NCBI GenBank assembly: GCA_029246685.1
Contig: JAQWMR010000013.1
Location: 75,931-139,930, forward strand
Source of the DNA: Acidimicrobiales bacterium
GTDB taxonomy: Bacteria > Actinomycetota > Acidimicrobiia > Acidimicrobiales > Aldehydirespiratoraceae
Direction of reading: 5' to 3'
Length of the DNA stretch: 64,000 nucleotides
The notes under the pieces were generated by a model that searched no databases, had not been told where the DNA came from, and saw only the letters and a program-made list of their open reading frames with translations. Shown here piece by piece: positions 18,314-26,529 of this stretch (positions within the stretch are counted from its first letter, which is position 1; each line of letters begins with the position of its first letter). Both the position numbers and the translations under genes were made by a program.

Positions 18314-18505
18314 ATGAGTGATGTCATCCACGATCTCCTGTTGCCGGAAACGGACCGGGGCACGGTCACGCAGTGGGTGAGCGCAGGGCTTGTCTGGACC
18401 GTGGTCCTGATCGTCACCCGAGGCTGACGGCGGGAGTACCGCGTCTTCCTCGCCGGGCTGGCGGTCATCACGTTCGCCTGGTTCGCGGTGAGAACCGTGC
18501 ACTGA
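18314..18505 (+). pseudogene. Small two-helix membrane protein with an in-frame TGA
   Basis: From ATG 18314 a 37-residue frame ends at TGA 18425-18427. The same frame continues for 25 more codons to TGA 18503-18505. The first part contains a hydrophobic helix (GLVWTVVLIVT), the loop after the stop starts RREYR, and the second part contains another helix (LAGLAVITFAWFAV). Together they read as a two-helix hairpin protein of about 63 residues in which a TGG tryptophan has become TGA. A real stop, a sequence error or readthrough cannot be told apart here. The family is not recognised. Confidence 0.5.
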
Positions 18506-18563
18506 CGCTCCGGAGCGGCGACGATTGGGGAATGGCGCTTCTCACCCCGCGGGTCCCCGCACT

Positions 18564-19958
18564 GTGAACCACGACCTCATCATCGTCGGCGGGGGAGCGG
18601 GCGGACTCGGAGCGGCGCGAGCCGCTCGCTGGGCGGGCGCCGACGTGCTGCTCGTCAACGACAGGCCGATAGGTGGCGACTGCACCTTCACCGGATGTGT
18701 GCCCTCCAAGACGTTTCTCGCCGCAGCCGCGCAAGGTTTCGAATTCTCGGCCGCGATGGACATAGTGCGCAGCACGATCGAACGGATTGCCGCGACCGAG
18801 ACTGCCGATGTGCTCCGCGAGGAGGGGATTGGCGTACGGGAGGGACGGGCGCGGCTCGCGACGCACGACACGGTGGTCGTCGACGACGATCGGCTCACGG
18901 CGCCGCGTATCATCGTCGCGACGGGGGGTCGTCCGGTCGTGCCACCGATCCCGGGACTCGACGACGTGGACGCGGATCGAGTGCTCACCAACGAGCAGGT
19001 CTTCGACCTGACCACGGCACCGAGGAGGCTCGGCATCATCGGGGGCGGTCCGATCGGGTGTGAGCTGGCCCAGGCGTTCGCATGGCTGGGCGTCGAGGTG
19101 ACGCTCTTCGAGGGCCTTCCTCGTCTCCTCAGCCGTGAGGAACCGGCGGCCGGTGACGCCGTTGCCCGGTCGCTGACCAGCGCCGGTGTGAAGGTCCTGA
19201 CCGGAACGATGATCGATCGTGTTGTTGCGCGCCCGGACGGCGTGGCGCTCGTGTATGCGGTCGGCGACGCCGCTGGAGACCCACCCGGCGAGGTCGTGGT
19301 CGACCGTCTGCTCGTGGCGGTCGGCCGAGCACCGAACTCAGGCGCGCTCGGACTCGAGGAACTCGGCGTCAAGCTCGACGACCGCGGCCATGTGTTGACC
19401 GACGAACGGCTGCAGACCGACGCGCGCGGTGTCTACGCCGTCGGCGACGTGACCGGCAAGCTCCTGTTCACCCACGCGGCGGACGAGATGGGCCGCCTGG
19501 CCGCCGGGAACGCGTTGCGGAAGGGCCAGCGCGGTCGTTTCCGCACGGCATGGATCCCGTGGGTGACGTTCACGCAACCCGAGGTGGCCCGAATCGGGAT
19601 GACCGAGGACATGGCGGCCGATCATGACGGGCGGGTTGTCGAGCTACCGCTGGACGAAATGGATCGGGCGATCACCGACGGCTACACCGACGGATACATC
19701 AAGCTGATCGCCGGGCCCAAGCGGTTGACCCGACATGCCGGCGGAGGCCGCATCATCGGCGCGACCATCGTGGCGCCGCGGGCCGGCGAGATGATCCACG
19801 AGGTGGCGCTCGCGATGCGCACGGGCGCCTTCGCCGGCCGTCTCGCGCAGACTGTCCACGCCTACCCAACCTGGTCGCACGGCATCCAGAAGGCTGCCGG
19901 ACAGTTCTTCGGTGAGGTCGAAGGCCGACGGGCGCGGCCGGCCCAGCCTGACACCTGA
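18564..19958 (+). CDS. FAD-dependent pyridine nucleotide-disulfide oxidoreductase
   Basis: A 464-residue member of the dihydrolipoamide dehydrogenase/mercuric reductase group. It has the FAD motif IIVGGGAGG, the redox disulfide Cys40-Cys45 in GGDCTFTGCVPSK, an NAD(P) motif IIGGGPIGCE and the second FAD block VYAVGDVTG. The dimerisation domain ends in HAYPTWSHG where lipoamide dehydrogenases have HPTLSE, so the glutamate partner of the active-site histidine seems absent. It is unlikely to be the lipoamide dehydrogenase of the 2-oxoacid complexes. The start is GTG at 18564. Confidence 0.85.
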   Translation: MNHDLIIVGGGAGGLGAARAARWAGADVLLVNDRPIGGDCTFTGCVPSKTFLAAAAQGFEFSAAMDIVRSTIERIAATETADVLREEGIGVREGRARLATHDTVVVDDDRLTAPRIIVATGGRPVVPPIPGLDDVDADRVLTNEQVFDLTTAPRRLGIIGGGPIGCELAQAFAWLGVEVTLFEGLPRLLSREEPAAGDAVARSLTSAGVKVLTGTMIDRVVARPDGVALVYAVGDAAGDPPGEVVVDRLLVAVGRAPNSGALGLEELGVKLDDRGHVLTDERLQTDARGVYAVGDVTGKLLFTHAADEMGRLAAGNALRKGQRGRFRTAWIPWVTFTQPEVARIGMTEDMAADHDGRVVELPLDEMDRAITDGYTDGYIKLIAGPKRLTRHAGGGRIIGATIVAPRAGEMIHEVALAMRTGAFAGRLAQTVHAYPTWSHGIQKAAGQFFGEVEGRRARPAQPDT

Positions 19959-19969
19959 CACCGTGACGG

Positions 19970-20241
19970 TCAGACCGGCAGGGCGAGGTGGGAGTTCGCT
20001 TCGAGCGTGACGACCGCTGGAGCCAGACGAGTTCGTAGCCGGTCGCGGTGAAGCTGTCGACGTCGAGCACGTCGTGGACGACGTAGTCGCTGGACTCCAA
20101 CTGTTCGAGGCGTTCGACCTCGATCCAACCGGACTTCTCGGGACCGCGCTTGTTCACGACATCGCTGCTCGCGATGTCGGCAACTCGAATCTGCACGATC
20201 TCGACCTTGGTCCGCACGCCTGCCCATCGGCGCAGAGACAC
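19970..20241 (-). pseudogene. Short hypothetical gene with a single-base frameshift
   Basis: On the minus strand a protein-like frame starts at GTG 20241 (RTKVEIVQIRVADIAS, then GWIEVERLEQLES and YVVHDVLDVDSFTATGYE). It then runs into low-quality sequence near 20022. One base of phase change at the tggctcc-agcgg position restores AVVTLEANSHLALPV and a stop at 19970. The joined product would be about 91 residues. A missing C in the CTCC run explains it. The family is not recognised, and either a sequence error or true decay is possible. Confidence 0.45.
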
Positions 20242-20305
20242 CCGACATGTAGTGAACCGCGGCTGAACTGGCTCGGACGAGACCTTCGTCATACGGTCTG
20301 CGGCC

Positions 20306-21106
20306 ATGCCAGACCTTCTCGTCGAACGCCAGGGCGCCGTCATGGTCGCCACCATGAACCGTCCCGAGCGCAAGAACGCCATGACTCTGCAGATGTTCGG
20401 TCGAATGCGCGACGCTTGGAAGGAAGCGTCAGAGGACGACGACGTCCGCTGCATCGTCCTGACCGGCACCGGTGGCGACTTCTGTGCCGGCATGGACCTG
20501 CGGGCCATGTCGGGCGACAAGGCCGAGACCGATGACTGGGATGTCGAAGGTGCGATGGAGTCCGAGGGCGCCAACTTCATCTGGGAGGGCCTCCTCAAGA
20601 CGACGCGACCGACCAAGCCGATCGTCGCTGCCGTCGAGGGAGTCGCGATTGCCGGCGGCACGGAGATCCTGCAGGGCACCGACATCCGGATTGCCGCCGA
20701 GAGTGCGAAGTTCGGGGTCAGCGAGGTCAAGTGGTCGCTATATCCCATGGGTGGCTCGGCCGTTCGCCTTGCCCGCCAGATCGGCTACGCCGAGGCCGCC
20801 GACATCCTGCTGACCGGCAAGCACATCACGGCAGCCGAAGCGAAGGCGATGGGCCTCGTGAGTCGAGTGGTTCCGGACGGGACCGCGCTCGAGCATGCGA
20901 TGGAAGTCGCCGCGACCGTGGCCGGCAACGGGCCGCTCGCGGTCGAGGCGGTGCTGAAGACGCTGCACGACACGGCCGGTATGACCGAAGAAGAAGCGTT
21001 CGCGCACGAGGACACGTACACGGGCGCGGTGATGGCGTCTGAGGACTCGAAGGAAGGACCGAAGGCGTTCGCCGAGAAGCGGACGCCCAACTTCCAGCGC
21101 AAGTGA
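20306..21106 (+). CDS. Enoyl-CoA hydratase/isomerase (crotonase) family protein
   Basis: A 266-residue crotonase-fold protein acting on an acyl-CoA thioester. Oxyanion-hole blocks are [12 protein letters not shown] and AIAGGTEIL. The active-site acidic residue expected in the GVSEVKW region is present. The C-terminal part ([17 protein letters not shown] then FAEKRTPNF) is typical of actinobacterial enoyl-CoA hydratases of unknown specificity. A strong stem-loop lies 50 bases beyond its stop. Confidence 0.88.
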   Translation: MPDLLVERQGAVMVATMNRPERKNAMTLQMFGRMRDAWKEASEDDDVRCIVLTGTGGDFCAGMDLRAMSGDKAETDDWDVEGAMESEGANFIWEGLLKTTRPTKPIVAAVEGVAIAGGTEILQGTDIRIAAESAKFGVSEVKWSLYPMGGSAVRLARQIGYAEAADILLTGKHITAAEAKAMGLVSRVVPDGTALEHAMEVAATVAGNGPLAVEAVLKTLHDTAGMTEEEAFAHEDTYTGAVMASEDSKEGPKAFAEKRTPNFQRK

Positions 21107-21156
21107 TGCTCGCGACCTGACACTCGCGGGGCCGGAAGTACTCTCATGCGCACGCT

Positions 21157-21202
21157 CCGTGTCCGACCGGCAGACGCCCCAGCGGGTGCCGGTCGGACAC
21201 GG
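21157..21202. terminator. 16-bp perfect stem-loop after the crotonase gene
   Basis: The arms at 21157-21172 and 21187-21202 (right arm TGCCGGTCGGACACGG) are exact inverted repeats separated by a 14-base loop. The stem is GC-rich and no T-run follows, as is common in high-GC actinobacteria. It probably terminates the crotonase transcript. It also lies directly upstream of a possible short gene at 21211. Confidence 0.6.
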
Positions 21203-21210
21203 TCGAGGCG

Positions 21211-21414
21211 ATGACCGTGGCGATCGACTGCGACAGCAGCGAGCCGGTGGGTGAGACGATTCCTGCCGCGATCACCACACCCCACCCGTCCGGGCTCACC
21301 TACGTGCGTTGGACGACCGGCAGCGGCTGGGGTGGGTGCCGTCGACTCTTGCTCACGTTCAGCGACGGATCGACACTGGCGGGCGACGTGACCATGCTCG
21401 TCCCGATTCCCTAG
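21211..21414 (+). CDS. Small hypothetical protein
   Basis: A 67-residue open frame starting at ATG with GAGG a few bases upstream. The product has a hydrophilic N-terminal half and ends LTFSDGSTLAGDVTMLVPIP. No family is recognised. Its stop overlaps the stop of the convergent HAD gene by 4 bases. It could be chance coding in GC-rich DNA. Confidence 0.35.
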   Translation: MTVAIDCDSSEPVGETIPAAITTPHPSGLTYVRWTTGSGWGGCRRLLLTFSDGSTLAGDVTMLVPIP

Positions 21415-22058
21415 TCGTTGCCCAGACGTCGGCCCAGCGCGCCGTCCACGCCTGGCAGCTGGGGCTGGACCCCGTGCACGCCCTGGCGCTCCGCGAAGCG
21501 CTCCATGACGATCTCTTCCACCTCGGACCACGTGCTCGCCCGCGGATCGCGCTGGTCGCGGTTGTAGGGCTGATCGAAGACGATCACCTCGTTGCCGGCC
21601 TTACGCAACATCGCGATGTTGTGTGGTGAGTCGTCGATGTAGAGATCGGCCTCGACCTGCGGCTTTGCACCGAGGAAGCAGAGGTCGCGGTAGGGGATGC
21701 GGGCGTCGTCGAGCCACTCCACCGTGTCGGCCACCGCCGCCTGATGGCCCCAGTTGACGTAGAGGCGGTGGGTGATGATCCGGATCCACATACCGGCGTC
21801 CGAGAGGCGCCACAGGGCTTCCGCGGCCCCTTCGATGGGGTCCAGGTGACGGAACATGCGCTTCTCGACCACGGCGTAGCGGTGGTGATCCTCGAAGTCG
21901 CCGGGCTCGAACCCCCACTCGGCGAAGTCCCAGCCCCGTTCCAGCGGGAGGGATTCCTCGGCTACGCCGAGCCGTTCCGCGACAAGGGTGCGAAATCCCA
22001 GCGTGTGCTCTGCGCACACACCGTCGAGATCGACGCCGAGGACGAAGGAATCGGTCAC
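21411..22058 (-). CDS. HAD-superfamily 5'(3')-deoxyribonucleotidase-like phosphatase
   Basis: A 215-residue haloacid dehalogenase-type protein. Motif I is GVDLDGV (nucleophile Asp10 and Asp12), motif II ITHRLY, and motif IV YIDDSPHNI. The cap insertion after motif I and the spacing resemble the mitochondrial/bacterial 5'(3')-deoxyribonucleotidase (NT5C) group, which dephosphorylates nucleoside monophosphates. It starts at GTG 22058, 24 bases downstream of an SDR gene on the same strand. Confidence 0.78.
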   Translation of the reverse strand: MTDSFVLGVDLDGVCAEHTLGFRTLVAERLGVAEESLPLERGWDFAEWGFEPGDFEDHHRYAVVEKRMFRHLDPIEGAAEALWRLSDAGMWIRIITHRLYVNWGHQAAVADTVEWLDDARIPYRDLCFLGAKPQVEADLYIDDSPHNIAMLRKAGNEVIVFDQPYNRDQRDPRASTWSEVEEIVMERFAERQGVHGVQPQLPGVDGALGRRLGND

Positions 22059-22082
22059 GCGCTCCCTCGTATCCCGACGAGC

Positions 22083-22835
22083 TCAGCTCGCGGTCAGGCC
22101 GCCGTCGGCGCTGATGATCGATCCATGGATGTTGCCGGCCTCGTCCGAGGCGACGAAGGCGAAGAGCGACGCGATCTGCTCGGCGCTGCTCATGTCGCGG
22201 TAGCCCGTATAGGGCTGCATGAGGGCGAAGTCGATGTCGTTCTGGAGCTCGAAGTTGTGGACCAGCGAGGTGTCGATGCCGCCGGGGGCGATCGCATTGA
22301 TACGGATCGCCTGCTTCACGAACTCCATCGCCAGCGCCCGGGTCATGTTGACGACCGCACCCTTCGTCGCGCAATAGGGGACGGTGTATGCCTGACCCAT
22401 GAGGCCCGCGTTCGAGGCGATGTTGATGATGTTGCCCTCGCGCTCGAGGATGTGAGGCAGGGCCGCCTGGGTGAGGAAGAAGACGCCCTTCAGGTTGACG
22501 TCGTTCATCATGTCCCACTCGTCCTCGGTGACCTGATGCACGTGCCGCTGCGCAGCGATCCCCGCGATGTTGCCGAGCACGTCGAGTCCGCCGAGCGCGG
22601 CGACACAGTCATCGACCGCAGCACGGCACTCCGCGACGCTGCGGACGTCGGTGAGGCGAGTGGTCATGGTGCCACCGGCGTCCTCGATCGTCGTCTGGGT
22701 CTCGGCCATGCCGTCGGCGTTGACGTCGAGACCGAAGACGCTGGCGCCCTCCGAAGCAAGTCGGGTGGCGGTGGCCCGTCCGACGCCGGACGCAACACCG
22801 GTGAGGAGGGCGATCTTTCCTTCGAAGCGATTCAC
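22083..22835 (-). CDS. Short-chain dehydrogenase/reductase
   Basis: A 250-residue classical SDR (3-oxoacyl-ACP reductase-like) that oxidises or reduces an alcohol/ketone with NAD(P). The cofactor motif is TGVASGVGR (residues 12-20), followed by NIAGI and the catalytic Ser141, Tyr154 and Lys158 (YCATK). The acidic residue after the second strand (LDVNAD, residues 36-41) suggests NAD preference. The GTG at 22835 was chosen because it places the Rossmann motif at the normal distance. Confidence 0.88.
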   Translation of the reverse strand: MNRFEGKIALLTGVASGVGRATATRLASEGASVFGLDVNADGMAETQTTIEDAGGTMTTRLTDVRSVAECRAAVDDCVAALGGLDVLGNIAGIAAQRHVHQVTEDEWDMMNDVNLKGVFFLTQAALPHILEREGNIINIASNAGLMGQAYTVPYCATKGAVVNMTRALAMEFVKQAIRINAIAPGGIDTSLVHNFELQNDIDFALMQPYTGYRDMSSAEQIASLFAFVASDEAGNIHGSIISADGGLTAS

Positions 22836-22893
22836 GGCGCGGATCGTATCGGCGGGTTGCGTCACGCGGCGAACCACCGAATACGGTCGCCGG

Positions 22894-23619
22894 ATGTCTG
22901 GACCTGAACCGACGCACGGCGAATCGCTGAGTGCCGCCATCCGAGAGCTGATCGAAGTCGTCCGGACAGCTGATCTCGAGGCGGCGGACGCGGAGTCGCT
23001 GCGATCGCAGACAGCAACCGTCGAGGCGGTGACGGCAGCCATCCGGCCCCACGTGGTCGACGGGATCCGTATGCAGGCGGCGCTCAGCTTCGAGGGTCTG
23101 GACGCCGACAGCGGCGCCCGCATGATCGACGTGACGGATCTGACGCCGGAGGAGTTCGTGGCCGACGACCGACCGCAACCTGACGAGATCTTCCCCTACA
23201 GCCCGGTGGTCGGGCCTCTCAATCCGGTGTCACCACCCGTCCGACTCTGGCGGGCAATCGGCGAGACCGGCGGGGAGCTGCACGGGGAAGCGAAGCTCGG
23301 AGACGCATACAACGGGCCACCGGAATCCGTTCACGGTGGCGTCATCGCCGAGGTGTTCGACGAGCTGCTCGGCTGCCTCTGCGTCAGCAAGGGCATCGGT
23401 GGGTTCACGGGCACGCTGACGGTCGTCTACCGAAGTCCGACACCGCTCAACACGCCGATTCGGCTTCGGGCGTGGCACGACCGCACCGAGGGTCGCAAGG
23501 TTTTCGCCAAGGGCACGATGTACGACGGCGACACGTTGTGTGCCGAGGCGGAAGGAATCTTCATCCTCAGTGATCAGCTGTCTGGCGGCGGTACCCGCCC
23601 CGGGAGCACGAAGGTCTGA
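22894..23619 (+). CDS. Hotdog-fold thioesterase (PaaI-like)
   Basis: A 241-residue protein. The C-terminal hotdog domain (about 120-225) contains VHGGVIAEVFDELLG, the helix that holds the active site in PaaI/THEM4-type acyl-CoA thioesterases, followed by GFTGTLTVVYRSPTPLNTP. The first about 100 residues are helical and not recognised. The ATG at 22894 faces the SDR gene 58 bases away, so the two share a divergent promoter region. Confidence 0.8.
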   Translation: MSGPEPTHGESLSAAIRELIEVVRTADLEAADAESLRSQTATVEAVTAAIRPHVVDGIRMQAALSFEGLDADSGARMIDVTDLTPEEFVADDRPQPDEIFPYSPVVGPLNPVSPPVRLWRAIGETGGELHGEAKLGDAYNGPPESVHGGVIAEVFDELLGCLCVSKGIGGFTGTLTVVYRSPTPLNTPIRLRAWHDRTEGRKVFAKGTMYDGDTLCAEAEGIFILSDQLSGGGTRPGSTKV

Positions 23620-23640
23620 CTGGGCCTGCCGGGGTCAGTC

Positions 23641-24609
23641 TCAGTCCGTGCCGGGCCCAGTGCCGACGACCACCTCGTAGCCCGGCGCTTCGGCCTCCTC
23701 GTCGACCATCTCTGGCGGGAACCCCGGGGCACGGAACTCGGTATCGAGTTGTTCCTCCATGCGACGGACGACGGTCGGGCTGAACTCGCGGCTGCCGTAG
23801 CGCTCGGCCGCATCGTCGAAGATCTCGAGCAGCTGGGGCCCGACCTCCAGGTTCAGGCCGGCACGACCGGCGACATCGAGGAAGAGACCCATGTCCTTCT
23901 GGACGAGGTCGAGCGTGAAGTTGATGTCGTAGCTGCCGTTGAGGATCACCTGGCCCTCGGTTTCGTGGACGAAGGAGTTACCCGACGAGATCCGGATTGC
24001 CTCATAGGTGGTGGTCATGTCCATGCCGGCGGCGTGGGCGACCGCGAATGCCTCGCCGATGCCGACGAGGTTGATCGAGGCGAGGTAGTTCGTCACGACT
24101 TTCAGCACGGAGGCCGAACCCAGTGGCCCGGTGTGGAGGATCCGGCGACCCATCATGGTGAGGACGGGCAGCGCCTTCTCGAAGGCGTCCCGAGGCCCAC
24201 CACAGAAGATCGCGATGTTGCCTGTGGCAGCCCGGTGACAGCCGCCGGAGACCGGACATTCGACCGGCGTCGCCCCGGTGGCTTCCACGAGCGCTGCGAG
24301 GCGGCGGATCTCCTGTTCGTCCGTGGTGGACATCTCCATCCATATTTTGCCCGGGGCCAGACCGGCAATGACGCCGTCGCTGGCGTCCATAACCTCGGCG
24401 CTGATCGAGGGAGAGGGCAGGCAGGTGACGACGATGTCGGCTGCCTCTGCGAGCTCCTTGGGTGATTCCGTCGCGGTGGCGCCGCGATCGACGAACGACT
24501 GCATGAGTGCCTCGTCGACGTCGCGGACGTAGAGGTCTGCGCCGTTGCGCAGGATGGAGCCGGCGAGCTTTCCACCGACGTTGCCGAGACCGATGAATCC
24601 GATTTTCAT
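23641..24609 (-). CDS. 3-hydroxyisobutyrate dehydrogenase-family oxidoreductase
   Basis: A 322-residue beta-hydroxyacid dehydrogenase. It has the N-terminal Rossmann motif GFIGLGNVGGKLA, the substrate-binding block CPVSGGCHRAATG and catalytic Lys170 in LKVVTNYLA. The family oxidises 3-hydroxy acids such as 3-hydroxyisobutyrate or tartronate semialdehyde relatives. The C terminus is longer than usual by about 20 residues. The substrate is unknown; nearby crotonase, SDR and thioesterase genes suggest acyl or branched-chain catabolism. Confidence 0.87.
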   Translation of the reverse strand: MKIGFIGLGNVGGKLAGSILRNGADLYVRDVDEALMQSFVDRGATATESPKELAEAADIVVTCLPSPSISAEVMDASDGVIAGLAPGKIWMEMSTTDEQEIRRLAALVEATGATPVECPVSGGCHRAATGNIAIFCGGPRDAFEKALPVLTMMGRRILHTGPLGSASVLKVVTNYLASINLVGIGEAFAVAHAAGMDMTTTYEAIRISSGNSFVHETEGQVILNGSYDINFTLDLVQKDMGLFLDVAGRAGLNLEVGPQLLEIFDDAAERYGSREFSPTVVRRMEEQLDTEFRAPGFPPEMVDEEAEAPGYEVVVGTGPGTD

Positions 24610-24618
24610 GCGCGCAGA

Positions 24619-24723
24619 TTACGCCTCGGCGAAGCCACCGCCCGGCGATACCCGCTCGTACCACCAGTTGTCGTTTCCGCCGGTGCCGGGGCCGTCCTGG
24701 ATGTGGCGCAAGGTGATGCTCAT
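24619..24723 (-). CDS. Possible 34-residue small protein
   Basis: A short frame directly upstream of and co-directional with the dehydrogenase, encoding MSITLRHIQDGPG then GGNDNWWYERVSPGGG. The aromatic/glycine composition does not look like random GC-rich frame sequence, but no clear ribosome site precedes it and no family is recognised. Confidence 0.25.
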   Translation of the reverse strand: MSITLRHIQDGPGTGGNDNWWYERVSPGGGFAEA

Positions 24724-24996
24724 CCTCGGCGCTGCCGAACTCAGGTAGGAAATTGACGGACGACCCTAAAGTGCTCAACGCAACAGGTCATGATGAGGCC
24801 CCCGAGTGAGCGAACAGGTGGCACCTAGTCGTGCAGTAGACCTAAGTGATCCCACTCGGACACCCAACGAAAGGTCGACAGTCACCCCTTTACGTCTGTC
24901 ACCGGCCCGCAACGAGCAATTGAACTTAGCCTCCATCGGCAGGCCGTATCGCGGAGTTATTCTTCGGCCGGGGCGGACAGGAGGTCGATCTTTCCC
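24724..24996. other. Intergenic stretch before the MBOAT gene
   Basis: No convincing coding frame is seen. The stretch is less GC-rich than its surroundings and contains a TTGACG box near 24752 and an AGGAGG-like ribosome site just before the GTG at 24997. It probably holds the promoter and leader of the MBOAT-SGNH pair. Confidence 0.4.
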
Positions 24997-26505
24997 GTGT
25001 TGTTCCCGACATTCACGTTCGCGGCGTTCTTCGCCGTGGTGCTCCCGGTGAGCTGGATGTTGCGGGAACGCGTGACGGCCTGGAAGGTCTTCGTCCTCTC
25101 GGCGTCGTACTACTTCTACGGCTACTGGGACACCCGCTTCCTGTTGCTCCTCGTGCTGATGACGATCGGCAACGAGGTCGCCGCCATCGCGATCCATCGG
25201 GGTCCATCGCTCGCTGTCCGCAAGATCGTGGTCGGTCTTGCCGTCACCCTGGATCTCGGCGTCCTCGCCTTCTTCAAGTACTACGACTTCTTCACCGATT
25301 CGCTCGACCGCAATCTCGGGTTGTCGAGCCCGGCACTCGACATCGTCCTCCCGGTCGGCATCTCGTTCTTCACGTTCCAAGGCATCAGCTATGTCGTCGA
25401 CGTGTATCGCAAGGACACGCCACCGGCGCCGCTGCTGGACTTCGCCGTCTACCTCTCGTTCTTCCCGCAGCTCGTCGCCGGACCCATCGTGCGCGCCACC
25501 GAGTTCCTTCCCGAACTTCGCTCGGACCGGGTGCGCGACCAGGTCGAGGCGGGGCGCGCCGTCGTACTCATCGGCCGAGGCCTGTTCAAGAAGGTTGTGA
25601 TCGCGGACTTCCTCGGTCGAGCGATCGTCAACGATGCCTTCGGCACGCCCGGCGAGTACGGCGCGGTCGACGTGCTCTTCGGGATCTACGGCTACGCAAT
25701 CCAGCTCTACGCCGACTTCAGCGGCTACACCGACATGGCGATCGGCATCGCCTTGCTGCTCGGGTTCCGGTTCCCACAGAACTTCGACCGCCCCTACGCG
25801 GCGGTGTCGGTCCAGGACTTCTGGCGCCGGTGGCACATGACGCTGTCCCGTTGGCTGCGGGATTACCTGTACTTCCCGCTCGGGGGCAACCGGCGTGGGC
25901 GTCTGATCACCTACCGCAATCTGCTGATCACGATGGGACTTGGTGGGCTCTGGCACGGGGCCGCCGGCACGTTTGTCGTCTGGGGGCTGTATCAGGGCCT
26001 CGGTATGGCAGCGGAGCGACTCTTGTCGGATCTCCGCGGCGAGCAGGACACCCCGCTCGACTCCTGCGACGTCCGTATCCAGGAGATCGCGCGCCTCCAC
26101 TCAGGCGCCGCGGTCGACGCATGGCGCGAGGATCCGTCGTCGCCGGTCCCGTTCACGCCGCTCGAGGTGCGGTCGCTCTGGCTCGGCCGCCTTGTGACGT
26201 TTCACTTCGTCTGCGTGGGGTGGGTCATCTTCAACAGCGAGTCGCTTGTGCGGGCGGGTGATGTGCTCGGTGCGCTGTTCTCCGGCTGGACGGTCACGCC
26301 AGAACTCGTGAACCCGCTCGTGGTGCTCGTGATCGTCGGTTCGATCGCGGCGCAGTGCGTCCCGCCGCTGCTCGCCAAGCAGTGGTCGGCGCTGTTTTCA
26401 CACGTGCATCCGGTGGCGGTGTCCGTTGCCTTTGCCGTGTGGATCATGATCGTCGTTGCGCTTGGCCCCGAGGGGATCTCCGAGTTCATCTACTTCCAGT
26501 TCTGA
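24997..26505 (+). CDS. MBOAT-family O-acyltransferase (AlgI-like)
   Basis: A 502-residue polytopic membrane protein of the AlgI/DltB type, which moves acetyl groups across the membrane for O-acetylation of polysaccharides. Family hallmarks are FFPQLVAGPIVRATEF, YADFSGYTDMAIG, FWRRWHMTLSRWLRDYLYFPLGGNR and the conserved His320 in GLGGLWHGA. A ribosome site (ACAGGAGG) precedes the GTG start. The SGNH protein 24 bases downstream is the likely extracytoplasmic partner that completes acetyl transfer. Confidence 0.93.
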   Translation: MLFPTFTFAAFFAVVLPVSWMLRERVTAWKVFVLSASYYFYGYWDTRFLLLLVLMTIGNEVAAIAIHRGPSLAVRKIVVGLAVTLDLGVLAFFKYYDFFTDSLDRNLGLSSPALDIVLPVGISFFTFQGISYVVDVYRKDTPPAPLLDFAVYLSFFPQLVAGPIVRATEFLPELRSDRVRDQVEAGRAVVLIGRGLFKKVVIADFLGRAIVNDAFGTPGEYGAVDVLFGIYGYAIQLYADFSGYTDMAIGIALLLGFRFPQNFDRPYAAVSVQDFWRRWHMTLSRWLRDYLYFPLGGNRRGRLITYRNLLITMGLGGLWHGAAGTFVVWGLYQGLGMAAERLLSDLRGEQDTPLDSCDVRIQEIARLHSGAAVDAWREDPSSPVPFTPLEVRSLWLGRLVTFHFVCVGWVIFNSESLVRAGDVLGALFSGWTVTPELVNPLVVLVIVGSIAAQCVPPLLAKQWSALFSHVHPVAVSVAFAVWIMIVVALGPEGISEFIYFQF

Positions 26506-26529
26506 TGCTGGTGCGAAGGGAGGTTTGAG

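Noticed and set aside
18425..18427. Selenocysteine insertion at the in-frame TGA
   Set aside because: No SECIS-like hairpin is evident just downstream and the expected residue from context is a loop tryptophan; a mutation or error is simpler.
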